Assembly: GCA_965201155.1 (NCBI GenBank) | Contig: OZ241752.1 | Coordinates: 868,001-932,000, forward strand | DNA: 64,000 nucleotides | DNA from: JANQOH01 sp965201155 | GTDB lineage: Bacteria; Pseudomonadota; Alphaproteobacteria; UBA7887 | Direction: 5' to 3' | Shown here: positions 17,175 through 25,080 of the stretch, one piece after another | Layout: the number at the start of each line of letters is the position of its first letter | Numbering within the stretch: position 1 is the stretch's first letter | Translations under genes and position numbers: made by a program | The notes under the pieces: generated by a model | What the model was told of the DNA's origin: nothing | The model's database searches: none | Seen by the model: the letters and a program-made list of their open reading frames with translations, nothing else

Positions 17175-18410
17175 ATGACGCGCAAGTCGGGGCCCGCCGC
17201 CCCGCCGCAAGGCGGCGGGGCGAATTTCACAAACGGCCCCCTGGACGGCATCCGCATTCTCGACATCACCAATGTCATCATGGGGCCCTACGCAACGCGC
17301 ATCCTCGCCGACATGGGCGCCGACGTCATCAAGATCGAAGCTCCTGAAGGCGACCTCGTAAGGCATATCAAGCCCCGCCGGCAGCCAGGTCTCGGCGGCT
17401 CGTTCCTGCAGCTCAACCGCAACAAGCGCAGCATCGTTCTTGACCTCAAGACCGAAGCTGCGCGCGATGCCCTGCGCCAGCTCATTCGCACTGCCGATGT
17501 CTTCCTGCACGCACTGCGCCCGGCCGCCATCGCACGCCTCGGATTCGATCCCGAAGCCGTGGCCGCGCTCAACCCTGACATCATTTATTGCGGCGCCTAC
17601 GGCTTCGGCGCCGCCGGTCCCTACGCTGACAAGCCCGCATATGACGACGTGATCCAGGCCGGTTCGGGCTTCGCCGCCCTTTTCGGGGCCGTCACCGGCA
17701 CACCTGCCTATATGCCGACCGTCGTGTGCGACAAGCTCGCGGGGCAAGCCATTGCCTACGCAATACTCGCCGGCCTGTTGCAGCGCGCGCGAGGCGGCGG
17801 CGGACAGGCCATCGAAGTACCGATGTTCGAAACTGCCGTCGAATTCCTTACGCCCGAACATTTTTCCGGCGCAGCCTTCGAACCGCCGCTCGGGCCGTTC
17901 GGATATTACCGGGTGCTCAGCGACAAGCGGCGCCCCTATCGCACCCGCGACGGCCACGCCTGCATTCTCCCCTACTCAGATCGCAACTGGCGCGACTTCT
18001 TTGACTTCATCGGCCGCCCCGGGATGAAGGAAATCGAGCGCTTTCAGACCATGACCGCACGCGCCCAGCATCTCGAGGAACTCTACGAGCTGATCGCCGA
18101 AGAAGCGCCGAAGCGCACCAACGCCGAATGGGTCGCGTTTTGCGACCGCGTCAGCATCCCCTGCATGCCTGTAATGCAGTTCGAGGAACTGTATGACGAC
18201 CCCCACCTCCGCGCCGTCGACCTTTTCCGCATCATTGACCACCCCACCCAGGGGAAACAGCGCATGGTACGCCGCCCCGTAAACTTTTCCGGCGCCCCGT
18301 TCCGCCTGCGCCGCCACGCCCCCGCCCTCGGCGAACACACCAGCGAAGTCCTCGAGGAGGCCGGCCTCACCCCCGCCGCCATAGCCGCCCTTGCCGCCAA
18401 CGACGCCTGA
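17175..18410 (+). CDS. CaiB/BaiF (class III) CoA-transferase
   Basis: Moves CoA between acyl-CoA and a free carboxylic acid. The 411 residues have the family layout: LDGIRILDITNVIMGPYATRILADMGADVIKIE, SFLQLNRNKRSIVLDLKT, and the catalytic Asp in PAYDDVIQAGSG. The acyl-binding central part includes VEVP-like IEVPMFETAVEFL, and VSIPCMPV lies near the end. The substrate is unknown. It is the last ordinary gene before the mobile island at 18411-23877, and the first gene beyond the island is another member of the same family facing it. Confidence 0.92.
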   Translation: MTRKSGPAAPPQGGGANFTNGPLDGIRILDITNVIMGPYATRILADMGADVIKIEAPEGDLVRHIKPRRQPGLGGSFLQLNRNKRSIVLDLKTEAARDALRQLIRTADVFLHALRPAAIARLGFDPEAVAALNPDIIYCGAYGFGAAGPYADKPAYDDVIQAGSGFAALFGAVTGTPAYMPTVVCDKLAGQAIAYAILAGLLQRARGGGGQAIEVPMFETAVEFLTPEHFSGAAFEPPLGPFGYYRVLSDKRRPYRTRDGHACILPYSDRNWRDFFDFIGRPGMKEIERFQTMTARAQHLEELYELIAEEAPKRTNAEWVAFCDRVSIPCMPVMQFEELYDDPHLRAVDLFRIIDHPTQGKQRMVRRPVNFSGAPFRLRRHAPALGEHTSEVLEEAGLTPAAIAALAANDA

Positions 18411-18429
18411 CAGCCGCCGCCTCCACGAT

Positions 18430-18463
18430 ATATACATGGGGCCTTGATATACATGGGGCCTTG
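18430..18463. repeat. Perfect 17-bp tandem duplication
   Basis: The 17-bp unit ATATACATGGGGCCTTG occurs twice head to tail (18430-18446 and 18447-18463) with no mismatch. It sits 20 bp after the stop of the CoA-transferase, at the left edge of the mobile island. It could be a replication slip or a scar of a mobile element; I see no second copy at the right edge. Confidence 0.85.
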
Positions 18464-18513
18464 CGGGCGACGCACCCGCATGCGTTCCAAGGCCCCGCAC
18501 CTGCCGTTGCGCA

Positions 18514-18603
18514 ATGAGTGTGAATGCGCGCTGGCCGATCATCTTCGCATTACGCGACACCAACACGGACGAGACCATAATCGAGGGCTGCCATACAGAC
18601 TGA
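18514..18603 (+). pseudogene. Probable remnant of a HigB (RelE-family) toxin C-terminus
   Basis: A short open stretch ends 15 bp before the higA start and reads VNARWPIIFALRD followed by IIEGCHTD and a stop. This resembles the closing strands of HigB toxins (INxxWRIxFxWxxG...VEIxDYH), and HigB precedes HigA in this family. The bulk of the toxin (its N-terminal 60-70 residues) is missing upstream, and the catalytic C-terminal Tyr/His is not preserved (CHTD). The match rests on position and a weak motif. Confidence 0.4.
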
Positions 18604-18618
18604 TTTCGGAGGATATCC

Positions 18619-18909
18619 ATGTCACGCGTCAGAACGCACCCAGGACAAGTCCTGCACGCGGAACTCGCAGCGCGCGGGATGAACGCCAACAAGCTGGCTC
18701 TGGCGCTCCGGGTTCCTTCCGGCCAGATCACAGCGATCATCCGGGGAGAATGAGCCGTCACAGCCGAAACCGCTGTCCGGCTCGGCCGCCATCTTGACAC
18801 GGGCGCCGCCTTCTGGATGAACCTCCAGACGCAGTACGACATTTCGGTCGTCGAAGCCACGAAGGGCGAAGCCATCGAGGGCGAATTGGCGGGGGCGCAA
18901 AGTGCTTGA
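18619..18909 (+). pseudogene. higA: HigA-family antitoxin interrupted by a stop codon
   Basis: Frame starting MSRVRTHPGQVLHAELAARG, with the HTH MNANKLALALRVPSGQITAII, is a typical HigA addiction-module antidote. TGA at 18751-18753 stops it after 44 codons. The same frame then continues with AVTAETAVRLGRHLDTGAAFW and MNLQTQYDISVVEA, the expected second half of HigA, to a stop at 18909. One C-to-T change from CGA (Arg, as in the family's RGxRxI) explains the stop. The ATG has an AGGAGGATAT site. The toxin upstream is also degraded, so the module is dead or a relic. Confidence 0.85.
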
Positions 18910-18957
18910 GCAATTTTCGCAAGTGTGACCACAAGGATGGATACATTTCGCGATTGA

Positions 18958-19167
18958 GCACACTTCGTCGCGTGGTGCGAAACACTGGACTCGCAGCTCG
19001 GCGATGATTTGCAGCACAAGGTGAAGGCGCTCGCGGACCGTCGCGCCTTTGGACTCAATTTCGAGCGCGACATTCCCGAGACCGTCGATTGTGCCAACCG
19101 CACACCCTCCGGAAATGCCGTTACGGGATATTCGCGTCTGGCACCCGACTCATACCAGAAGTCATAA
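18958..19167 (+). pseudogene. N-terminal fragment of a type III DNA methyltransferase (Mod-like)
   Basis: This open stretch has no proper start. It contains LDSQLGDDLQHKVKALADRR followed by AFGLNFERDIPETVD. This matches, from memory of the family, the N-terminus of large type III site-specific DNA methyltransferases (xQLGxDLExEFKALxxxxxFGLNFERHxPExVEL). After about residue 55 the similarity stops. The frame ends at 19167, directly at the left end of the IS630 element, so the gene was probably truncated before or by that insertion. No Res partner is visible. Confidence 0.5.
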
Positions 19168-19177
19168 TAGCTGACCG

Positions 19178-19206
19178 TTTTAATTTTGGTTGCGCTGGCG
19201 TATAAT
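19178..19206 (+). promoter_or_regulatory. Candidate IS630 transposase promoter
   Basis: A perfect -10 TATAAT at 19201-19206 lies about 40 bp before the transposase start. The -35 at 19178-19183 (TTTTAA, 17-bp spacing) is weak. It is placed inside the left end of the element, where IS promoters usually sit. Confidence 0.4.
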
Positions 19207-19247
19207 GTGGTCGGGTTACATTCCTCTACCGCATATAGGGTTTTGTG

Positions 19248-20299
19248 ATGACTGTTCAGCTGCGCACGGATTATGATGGGGACAGTGTTCGAGCGGCAAT
19301 GTTGCGGTGCCGTGATGCCTGCCGGGTGCGTCGCCTCGCGGCGATTGCAGCGATTTACGACGGCGCCTCTCGCAGTGACGCGGCGCGTGTTGGCGGGATG
19401 CAGGCGCAGACCCTGCGCGACTGGGTGTATCGCTTCAATGCCGAAGGGCCGGCGGGGTTGAGTGACCGCCCGCATCCGGGCGCGACGCCGAGGCTTTCCG
19501 CGGACCAGATGGTTGACCTGATAGAGATTGTGCATGCGGGTCCGGATCCGGCGAGTGATGGTGTCGTGCGCTGGCGCGCCTGTGATTTGCAGGCGGTGAT
19601 CGAACAGCGCTTTGGGGTGACCTATCATGTTCGCTCGGTGTCTCGGCTTTTGCATCAGTTGGGCTTTTCGCATGTAAGCGCGCGGCCGCGGCACCCGTCG
19701 CAGGATGCATCGGTTGTTGCGGACTATAAAAAAAATTCTCTGCCACCCTGGCCCGACACTGCGCTGGCTTGAAATCAGGCACCCGGATCGAACTGTGGTG
19801 GCAGGACGAGATGCGGGTGGGGCAGAAGGGCGGTTTGGTGCGGCAATGGGCGCTGACGGGGACGCGACCGCGGCAACCGAGCAGTCACAGCTACGACAAT
19901 GCATGGCTGTTTGGTGCGGTCTGTCCCGCCCGTGGATGCGGCGCCGCTGTCGTCCTGCCGAAGGCGAATACAGCGGCAATGCAGGCACACCTTGAAGAAA
20001 TCGGGCGGACGGTGGAACCCGGCAGCCATGCCGTGGTCCTGCTGGACGGCGCCGCCTGGCACACGACCGGGGCGCTGCAGATACCGGCCAATGTGAGCTT
20101 CCTGCTCCTGCCTCCTTATTCACCGGAACTGAACCCGGTTGAGAACATCTGGCAGTATTTGCGGCAGTCGCGCCTCTCCAGCCGTATCTTCCAGGGTGTC
20201 GAAGATGTGATAGACGCCGCTTGTGAGGCGTGGAATTGGCTCACCAAACAACCCGACAAAATCACCTCAATCGCAACCCGAAAATGGGCCACACTTTGA
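19248..20299 (+). CDS. IS630-family transposase, two overlapping frames joined by -1 frameshift
   Basis: The first frame (19248-19772; GTG at 19245 is also possible) gives the DNA-binding half with two HTH segments: SRSDAARVGGMQAQTLRDWV and YHVRSVSRLLHQLGF. The second frame (19769-20299) holds the DDE catalytic half: ELWWQDEMRVGQKGG, VLLDGAAWHTTG and LPPYSPELNPVENIWQYLR. The second frame lies -1 relative to the first. The run of eight A at about 19738-19745 (TAT AAA AAA AAT) is a slippery site. Slipping back one base there gives FSATLARHCAGLKSGTRIEL, the continuous family sequence. The element may therefore be active through programmed frameshifting, with about 350 residues fused. Confidence 0.85.
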
Positions 20300-20327
20300 G
20301 TCACTTTCAATGGCCGTTGGTATCAGC

Positions 20328-20679
20328 TATACAGTGAATCCCGAGACCGACAATGGTCTTCTCTTCGATGCGGCAGCGCGCGTCAGCACCGGCCCGAGTT
20401 TCGACCAATCCGTGCGAAACCCCTCATCTGCACCTCGCATCGAAAGCGTGTAGTTCCAGAAGCCCACGAACACGCGGACGCGGTGGCGCGAGCTTTGAAT
20501 CGGATCGCCGCCGAGCAAGGATAAATCCCCACAAAGATACAGGGACGCGCGAGGCGTCCCTGGAGTCAAGATAATCGGCCCCCGTATCTCCCTGTCCGGG
20601 CGTCGATCCGTTGGGTTTTCTTGTGCAGCAATGTATGCTTGTGCAGTGGAGCTTGCAAGCGGTTGGCTATCAAGCTCCG
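20328..20679. other. Gene-free stretch between IS630 and a second IS630 scrap
   Basis: No frame here shows recognisable protein features on either strand; short open frames exist but lack a credible start, ribosome-binding site or family motif. The only structure is a perfect stem-loop at 20540-20562. It is probably decayed DNA of the element or gene the IS entered. Confidence 0.5.
20540..20562. repeat. Perfect 9-bp stem-loop
   Basis: CAGGGACGC (20540-20548) and GCGTCCCTG (20554-20562) are exact inverted copies around a 5-nt loop. No T-run follows on the plus strand, so it is not a classical terminator for that direction. It could be a palindromic scar or a regulatory hairpin. Confidence 0.6.
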
Positions 20680-20730
20680 ATGATCGTCCGTTTGCGCGCA
20701 GATCATGATGGGGAGAGAGTTCGGACAGGC
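20680..20730 (+). pseudogene. 5' scrap of a second, diverged IS630 transposase
   Basis: Starting at ATG 20680 the translation reads MIVRLRADHDGERVRT. The intact IS630 transposase begins MTVQLRTDYDGDSVRA. The DNA is also similar over about 48 bp, including the shared ATGATGGGGA. Similarity is lost after that, and the stretch ends close to the stop codon of the minus-strand lipoprotein gene. This is a truncated copy of a related but different element. Confidence 0.65.
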
Positions 20731-20748
20731 TGCCGTCAATTTCGCCTG

Positions 20749-22197
20749 TTATTTGCTGCCGCCGAAAGCGGCCACCATGTCGGTTCTCTTGAGGGTTCCC
20801 CCCATATGCTCGTGTCGAGAGCCCGCAAAGGTTCCGGTGACGTGGCCGTGCTCGTATCCGTCTTCGTCAATATTGGAGAATCCGTTACCGATGATGCCGA
20901 CCTTGTAGTCGATATTGCGCGTATCGAACCAGCGATCTGACGACTCCGAGAAGTCGTCGCTCTCATAACGGTTTACGAAGGCGATATCTCGAAACCGGAG
21001 ATCGTGCTCGCCTTCGGGATCCTGGAGTGCGGCCATTCGAACCTCGAGCTCTGCGTCTCCGGCGATCGGGGACGGGCCGGAAAACCCGAGCAGACTGCCG
21101 CTCCATGTGACCGTGCCGCGGAGGCGGGCATTGTCCGCCAACTCATTCTCAGGCAGCGCACCCCTCATCCAGGGTTGCGGGAGGCCGTTGAACAGGGCAA
21201 TTCCGAATCTCAAATTTTCGTCTTCCGTTCTGCCGGCAATATGGAAGGTCGTATCCGACCATTCGTCCCAATCGTTGTAGAGATCGGTTCGTTGGCTCAT
21301 ATACATGATTTGCAGCACTTCCCGGTCGATCTTGCTGATGATATGCCCCAGATTGGGGATGTGATCGCCCGCGGAACCCATGATACTGTCCGGAAATTCT
21401 ATGCTGTCCACATGGCCCATAATGCCCAGCGCGTGAAGCAGCTCGTGAACGATCACGCGACGAGGATGGATGTATTCGGTTGTGTCGAAATCGTCCGGCA
21501 AATACAGGGCGGACGCGAGTGTCACTGACAAGAGCGTGTCATTCGAAGCGCAAGCGACAGCATCGGCGCCGCAAATGGCCCTGATTGCACGAGCGGACTT
21601 CAGGTGTACTTCGATTTCACCCGGTAAGGTGAAGTCGGGATTGTCGACCCCATCCACCACGATCTGATATTCCGGGGGCAGCACATCATTCAGAATCAGA
21701 ACGCTGTCATACAGCGCGGCCGCAATTTCAGCATTTTCCGGCTCAAGGAAAGCAGTGTCATAATACAAGTACGGCTGGACAACGAATGGCGCGAACCCTT
21801 GATCCGACAGCCCGAACAATCCGAAAGGGTCCGCTCCGTCGCGGGTCATCAGGTCAGTCTCGTAATTTTCCAACCGCGCCACTCCTACGCCGTCCCGTGA
21901 CGCGCCCATATAGTAGCGAATTCCGTTCTCCGTCATTATGTGACGCAGATGCTCTACCGGCTCGAGATCGCCGCCAATGTAAATCTCCCGAACATCATCT
22001 CCCGGATTACCGGGAGCCCACACATATGTGTGTGACTGCGTCACATATGGTGTGTAGCTGTGACGCGCTCCTGCGGCAGGCGTGTAATTCAGCTGGGTCT
22101 CCACTTCCTGCGGCGCGACAACTTCCGGCTGAACGCTTCCGCCGCATGCGGCCAGTGTCAATATCATCGATACTGCTATTCCGGTACGTGAATACAC
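20749..22197 (-). CDS. Lipoprotein with HExxH metalloprotease motif and C-terminal TbpB-like barrel
   Basis: Starts at GTG 22197 behind AAGGGAGAACGAA; 482 residues. A lipobox LTLAAC places the lipid Cys at residue 18, so it is a lipoprotein. The middle part (residues 90-300) is a zinc-protease-like domain with HELLHALGIMGH; the third ligand is one residue later than in the strict metzincin motif (HExxHxxGxxH). IEFPDSIMGSAGDH could supply the Met-turn. The last 120 residues (LRGTVTWSG, AGDAELEVRMAAL, GHVTGTFAG, EHMGGTLKRTD, AAFGGSK) resemble the beta-barrel of TbpB/factor-H-binding-type surface lipoproteins. It is intact inside an island of IS elements and is probably imported cargo. Function is inferred only from motifs. 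Confidence 0.75.
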   Translation of the reverse strand: MYSRTGIAVSMILTLAACGGSVQPEVVAPQEVETQLNYTPAAGARHSYTPYVTQSHTYVWAPGNPGDDVREIYIGGDLEPVEHLRHIMTENGIRYYMGASRDGVGVARLENYETDLMTRDGADPFGLFGLSDQGFAPFVVQPYLYYDTAFLEPENAEIAAALYDSVLILNDVLPPEYQIVVDGVDNPDFTLPGEIEVHLKSARAIRAICGADAVACASNDTLLSVTLASALYLPDDFDTTEYIHPRRVIVHELLHALGIMGHVDSIEFPDSIMGSAGDHIPNLGHIISKIDREVLQIMYMSQRTDLYNDWDEWSDTTFHIAGRTEDENLRFGIALFNGLPQPWMRGALPENELADNARLRGTVTWSGSLLGFSGPSPIAGDAELEVRMAALQDPEGEHDLRFRDIAFVNRYESDDFSESSDRWFDTRNIDYKVGIIGNGFSNIDEDGYEHGHVTGTFAGSRHEHMGGTLKRTDMVAAFGGSK

Positions 22198-22566
22198 TTC
22201 GTTCTCCCTTTGCTCGGGCTTCGCCAATTTTCCCCGGCGGAACTCCGTGCCGCGGCCCGTCTGACGAGACGACATGCCCTGCGGCAACGCAATATCATCG
22301 GAGGGTTCAGGTGGTCGGACAAGGCCGGACGCCTGACTGCGGCGATTGCTGTCCGCCAAGTGACGATACACGGCATCTGCGGTCACGCTCCCGACTATTG
22401 CATCCCCTGCCGGCTGTCAAGGCGCCGGGTATTGTCTCGGTTTGAACGGTAAGTTTCTGCATTCGTAAACTGGGAAAGTCAAACTGATACACCACCAAAC
22501 GCCTATACATGACAACACATATGCACTCGAAACTGAAATATTCCCAAGAAAAATCAATACATTGAG
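22198..22566. other. Intergenic stretch upstream of the lipoprotein gene
   Basis: No convincing gene on either strand. The right half (about 22440-22560) is distinctly AT-richer than its surroundings. On the minus strand TTGTCA followed after 17 bp by GTGTAT is a weak promoter-like pair for the lipoprotein gene. Confidence 0.4.
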
Positions 22567-23849
22567 GGAGGCTCTCAAAATCGCCCACTTTTCTCATTTA
22601 TGTGGTATAGTCCGGGTTGTTGTCTCGGGAGGCGGATTTGATGGGCCTGCCGGGTTTTTTCGATCTTGAAGAACGGTTCGCCAAGCTTGACGGATTGGGC
22701 GATCCGTTGGCGAAGCTGTCCGGTTCTGTGAACTGGGAAGGGTTTCGCCCGGCGCTGGACGCGGCACTGTCGAAGCCGCGCAAGAGCAATGCCGGTCGCA
22801 GGGAATACGACCGGGTTCTCATGTTCCGGGTTCTGGTCTTGCAGCAAATGTACAACCTGAGCGACGACCAGACGGAGTTCCAGATCCGGGACCGCTATTC
22901 GTTCGCCCGGTTCCTGGGGCTGCATCCCGAGGATACGGTGCCCGATGCAAAGACCATCTGGCGGTTTCGGGAGAACCTGAAACTCGCGGAGGCGTTTGAC
23001 AGCCTGTTTTCGGAACTGTCCTCGCAGATTGAGGGCCAGGGCTATGTGGCGCGCAGGGGACAGATCGTGGATGCGAGCTTTGTGAAGGCGCCGCGTCAAC
23101 GCAACAGCCGCGACGAGAACGCACAGGTGAAGGCGGGGAAGGTTCCGTCCGAATGGTCGCAGAAGAAGCGCCGTCACAAGGACACCGACGCACGCTGGAC
23201 GCGCAAGAGAAATGAAACCCATTACGGATACAAGAACCACATCAGCGTGGACCGTGCGTATCGTCTTGTCCGTCGCTGGGAGGCGAGCGATGCGGCGTGT
23301 CACGACAGCAAGATGTTCGAACAGGTGCTTGATGAGACGAATACCAGTGGCGCCGTCTGGGCCGACAGTGCCTACAGCAGTCGCCACCATGAGGCGGTTG
23401 CTGGCCGAACGAGGCTGGCGCAGCCACATTCACCGCAAGGGGCATCGCAACCGCCCCTTGCCTGTGCGCTCCCAGGAAGCCAACCGCAAGCGTTCGAAGG
23501 TGCGTGCGGTCGTCGAACATGTCTTTGCTCAACACGAAGCGATGGGCGGCAAGCGGGTCAGGACTATCGGCATGGTCCGGGCACGCTTCAAGATCGGCAT
23601 GATGAACCTGGTGTACAACCTGCGCCGGCTTGTCTGGCTGCGGGCGAACCACCGGCCCCTCTGCTGCGACAGGGTTCAATAGAATGCCGAACACGGGGGG
23701 CCTATGTGCCCTGTGAACCGTTTCAGGCTCTCCAACCGCTGTCGGGAACCGTTTTCCCCACCTGATCCGTAGTTCCACGGACTCTTTCATCCCCACAAAA
23801 CCGACAAATCAACCAAGGAAAACAAAAAATCAAATTACGAGAGCCTCCC
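22567..23849 (+). mobile_element. IS5-family insertion sequence
   Basis: About 1.28 kb bounded by perfect 11-bp inverted repeats: GGGAGGCTCTC at 22567-22577 and its complement at 23839-23849, with further partial matches inward (AAT). It contains a single transposase gene that is frameshifted. No exact target duplication is evident (TTGA on the left, TTCA on the right). It ends 28 bp from the stop of the next CoA-transferase. Confidence 0.85.
22641..23682 (+). pseudogene. IS5-family transposase broken by a +1 frameshift
   Basis: The frame from ATG 22641 (GGGAGGCGG site upstream) gives MGLPGFFDLEERF, FEIQ-like TEFQIRDRYSFARFLGL, the first catalytic Asp in QIVDASFVKAPRQR, HYGYKNHISVD, and the second Asp in VWADSAYSS. 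The sequence then leaves the frame. The correct continuation, LAERGWRSHIHRKG...RSKVRAVVEHVFAQ (catalytic Glu), is found one base on and ends at 23682. Removing one G at about 23400 restores a full transposase of roughly 345 residues. Either a mutation killed it or a +1 shift is used; there is no obvious slippery site, so inactivation is likelier. Confidence 0.85.
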
Positions 23850-23877
23850 TTCAAAACGCTGCGCGCCGGACATCAAC

Positions 23878-25080
23878 TCATACCCCATCAACGCCATGAC
23901 GCGCCAGGACACCGCGCGTCTCGAACGCCGTAATCTCCTGCTCCTCATAACCCAGTTCGCCGAGAATATCTGCATTGTCGGCGCCAAGAAACGGCGCCAT
24001 CGCCCGCACACTTGCCGGCGTTTCCTCGAAGCGCGCCGCCGGACGCGGTTGGCGAACCGGCCCCAGAACCGGGTCGTCATGAATCCTGATGGTCCCGTTT
24101 TCCTTCACCTGTGCATGGTCGAGCAACTCCCGGCGCGACAAGACCGGCGCGGAGGGCACCTCCTCCTCCGCCATGCGTTCCAGAATATCGGCAGACGCCC
24201 ATTTGCCGATTTCCTCAGCCATGATGGTGCGCCGTTCTGCGACATTCTGAAACCGCAAGGCCGGGGTCGTGAAGCGCGGATCCTCAAGCAAATCCACACG
24301 CTTCAGCGCCCGGCAAAGCCCTGCCCATTCGGCGTCCGTCACCGCGCCGGCGGTAATGTGGCCGTCAGTCGTGTGGAAAATCAGATCCAGCCCCATCTGG
24401 CCGCGCGAAGGGTCTGCTTCCTGCCCCACCCACGACATCGCCGACATGCCTTCCGGCCACAAATAGGCGATCATCACATCGAGCATGGAAAGGCGCACAT
24501 GCTGGCCCTTCCCTGTGCGCTCCCGCACCAGCAGTGCAGCCGTGATCGCCTGCGCCGCCGTCACCGACGTTGTCTTGTCGGGAATGATGGTGCGCACCAT
24601 CCTCGGCACTCCCGTCGCCTGATCGGCCTGAATGTCCGCCAGACCGGACAACGCCTGAATCACCGGATCGTAAACCCGCCGATCCGCATACGGTCCCGTT
24701 TCGCCAAACCCGCTGATCGAAACAAAAACAATGTCCGGCCGAACCGCCCGCACCGCCTCCTCGCCAAGGCCCATGCGCTCGATGGCCCCGGGGCGGTAAT
24801 TCTGCACCAGGACATCCGCCGTGGCCGCCAACCGACGCACGATCGCCGCGCCCTCCTCTGTCTTCAGGTCCACCGCCAGCGAGCGTTTGCTGCGATTGCA
24901 GCTCAGAAACGACGACGTCATCCCGCGATGCCTGACACCGACCCGGCGCATCAACTCTCCCCCCGGCGGCTCGATTTTGATAACGTCCGCGCCCTGGTCG
25001 GCGAGCATCATCGTCGCCACGGGGCCTGATACCATCGTCGTCAGATCAAGAACGCGAAACCCGTCCAGTGGCCCGGCCAT
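23878..25080 (-). CDS. CaiB/BaiF (class III) CoA-transferase
   Basis: Formyl-CoA-transferase-like enzyme of 400 residues. MAGPLDGFRVLDLTTMVSGP, ADQGADVIKIEPPGGELMR, SFLSCNRSKRSLAVDLKT, the catalytic Asp in RRVYDPVIQALSG, and EEVPSAPVLSRRELLDH are all in the expected order. The ATG at 25080 overlaps the GST stop by one base (ATGA); the longer open frame upstream is antisense or other-frame to the GST. A GST and a major facilitator gene precede it closely, so a three-gene operon MFS-GST-CoA-transferase is likely, perhaps for uptake and CoA activation of an organic acid (inference). Confidence 0.92.
   Translation of the reverse strand: MAGPLDGFRVLDLTTMVSGPVATMMLADQGADVIKIEPPGGELMRRVGVRHRGMTSSFLSCNRSKRSLAVDLKTEEGAAIVRRLAATADVLVQNYRPGAIERMGLGEEAVRAVRPDIVFVSISGFGETGPYADRRVYDPVIQALSGLADIQADQATGVPRMVRTIIPDKTTSVTAAQAITAALLVRERTGKGQHVRLSMLDVMIAYLWPEGMSAMSWVGQEADPSRGQMGLDLIFHTTDGHITAGAVTDAEWAGLCRALKRVDLLEDPRFTTPALRFQNVAERRTIMAEEIGKWASADILERMAEEEVPSAPVLSRRELLDHAQVKENGTIRIHDDPVLGPVRQPRPAARFEETPASVRAMAPFLGADNADILGELGYEEQEITAFETRGVLARHGVDGV

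Larger units (their letters stand above)
19170..20327 (+). mobile_element. IS630-family insertion sequence
   Basis: About 1.16 kb carrying one frameshifted transposase. Proposed ends are GCTGA at 19170 and TCAGC ending at 20327, each flanked outside by TA (19168-19169 and 20328-20329), as expected for a family that duplicates TA targets. Beyond those five bases the two ends differ, so the exact inverted repeats are uncertain. It lies between the methyltransferase scrap and a gene-free stretch. Confidence 0.75.

Noticed and set aside
18751..18753. Selenocysteine or recoding at the TGA in higA
   Set aside because: HigA has no selenoprotein relatives, the family has Arg there, and the toxin is degraded too.
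17976..20123. Long minus-strand open frame crossing the CoA-transferase end, the HigA relic and IS630
   Set aside because: It is antisense to several recognisable plus-strand genes, with low-complexity Arg/Pro-rich translation and no family motif.
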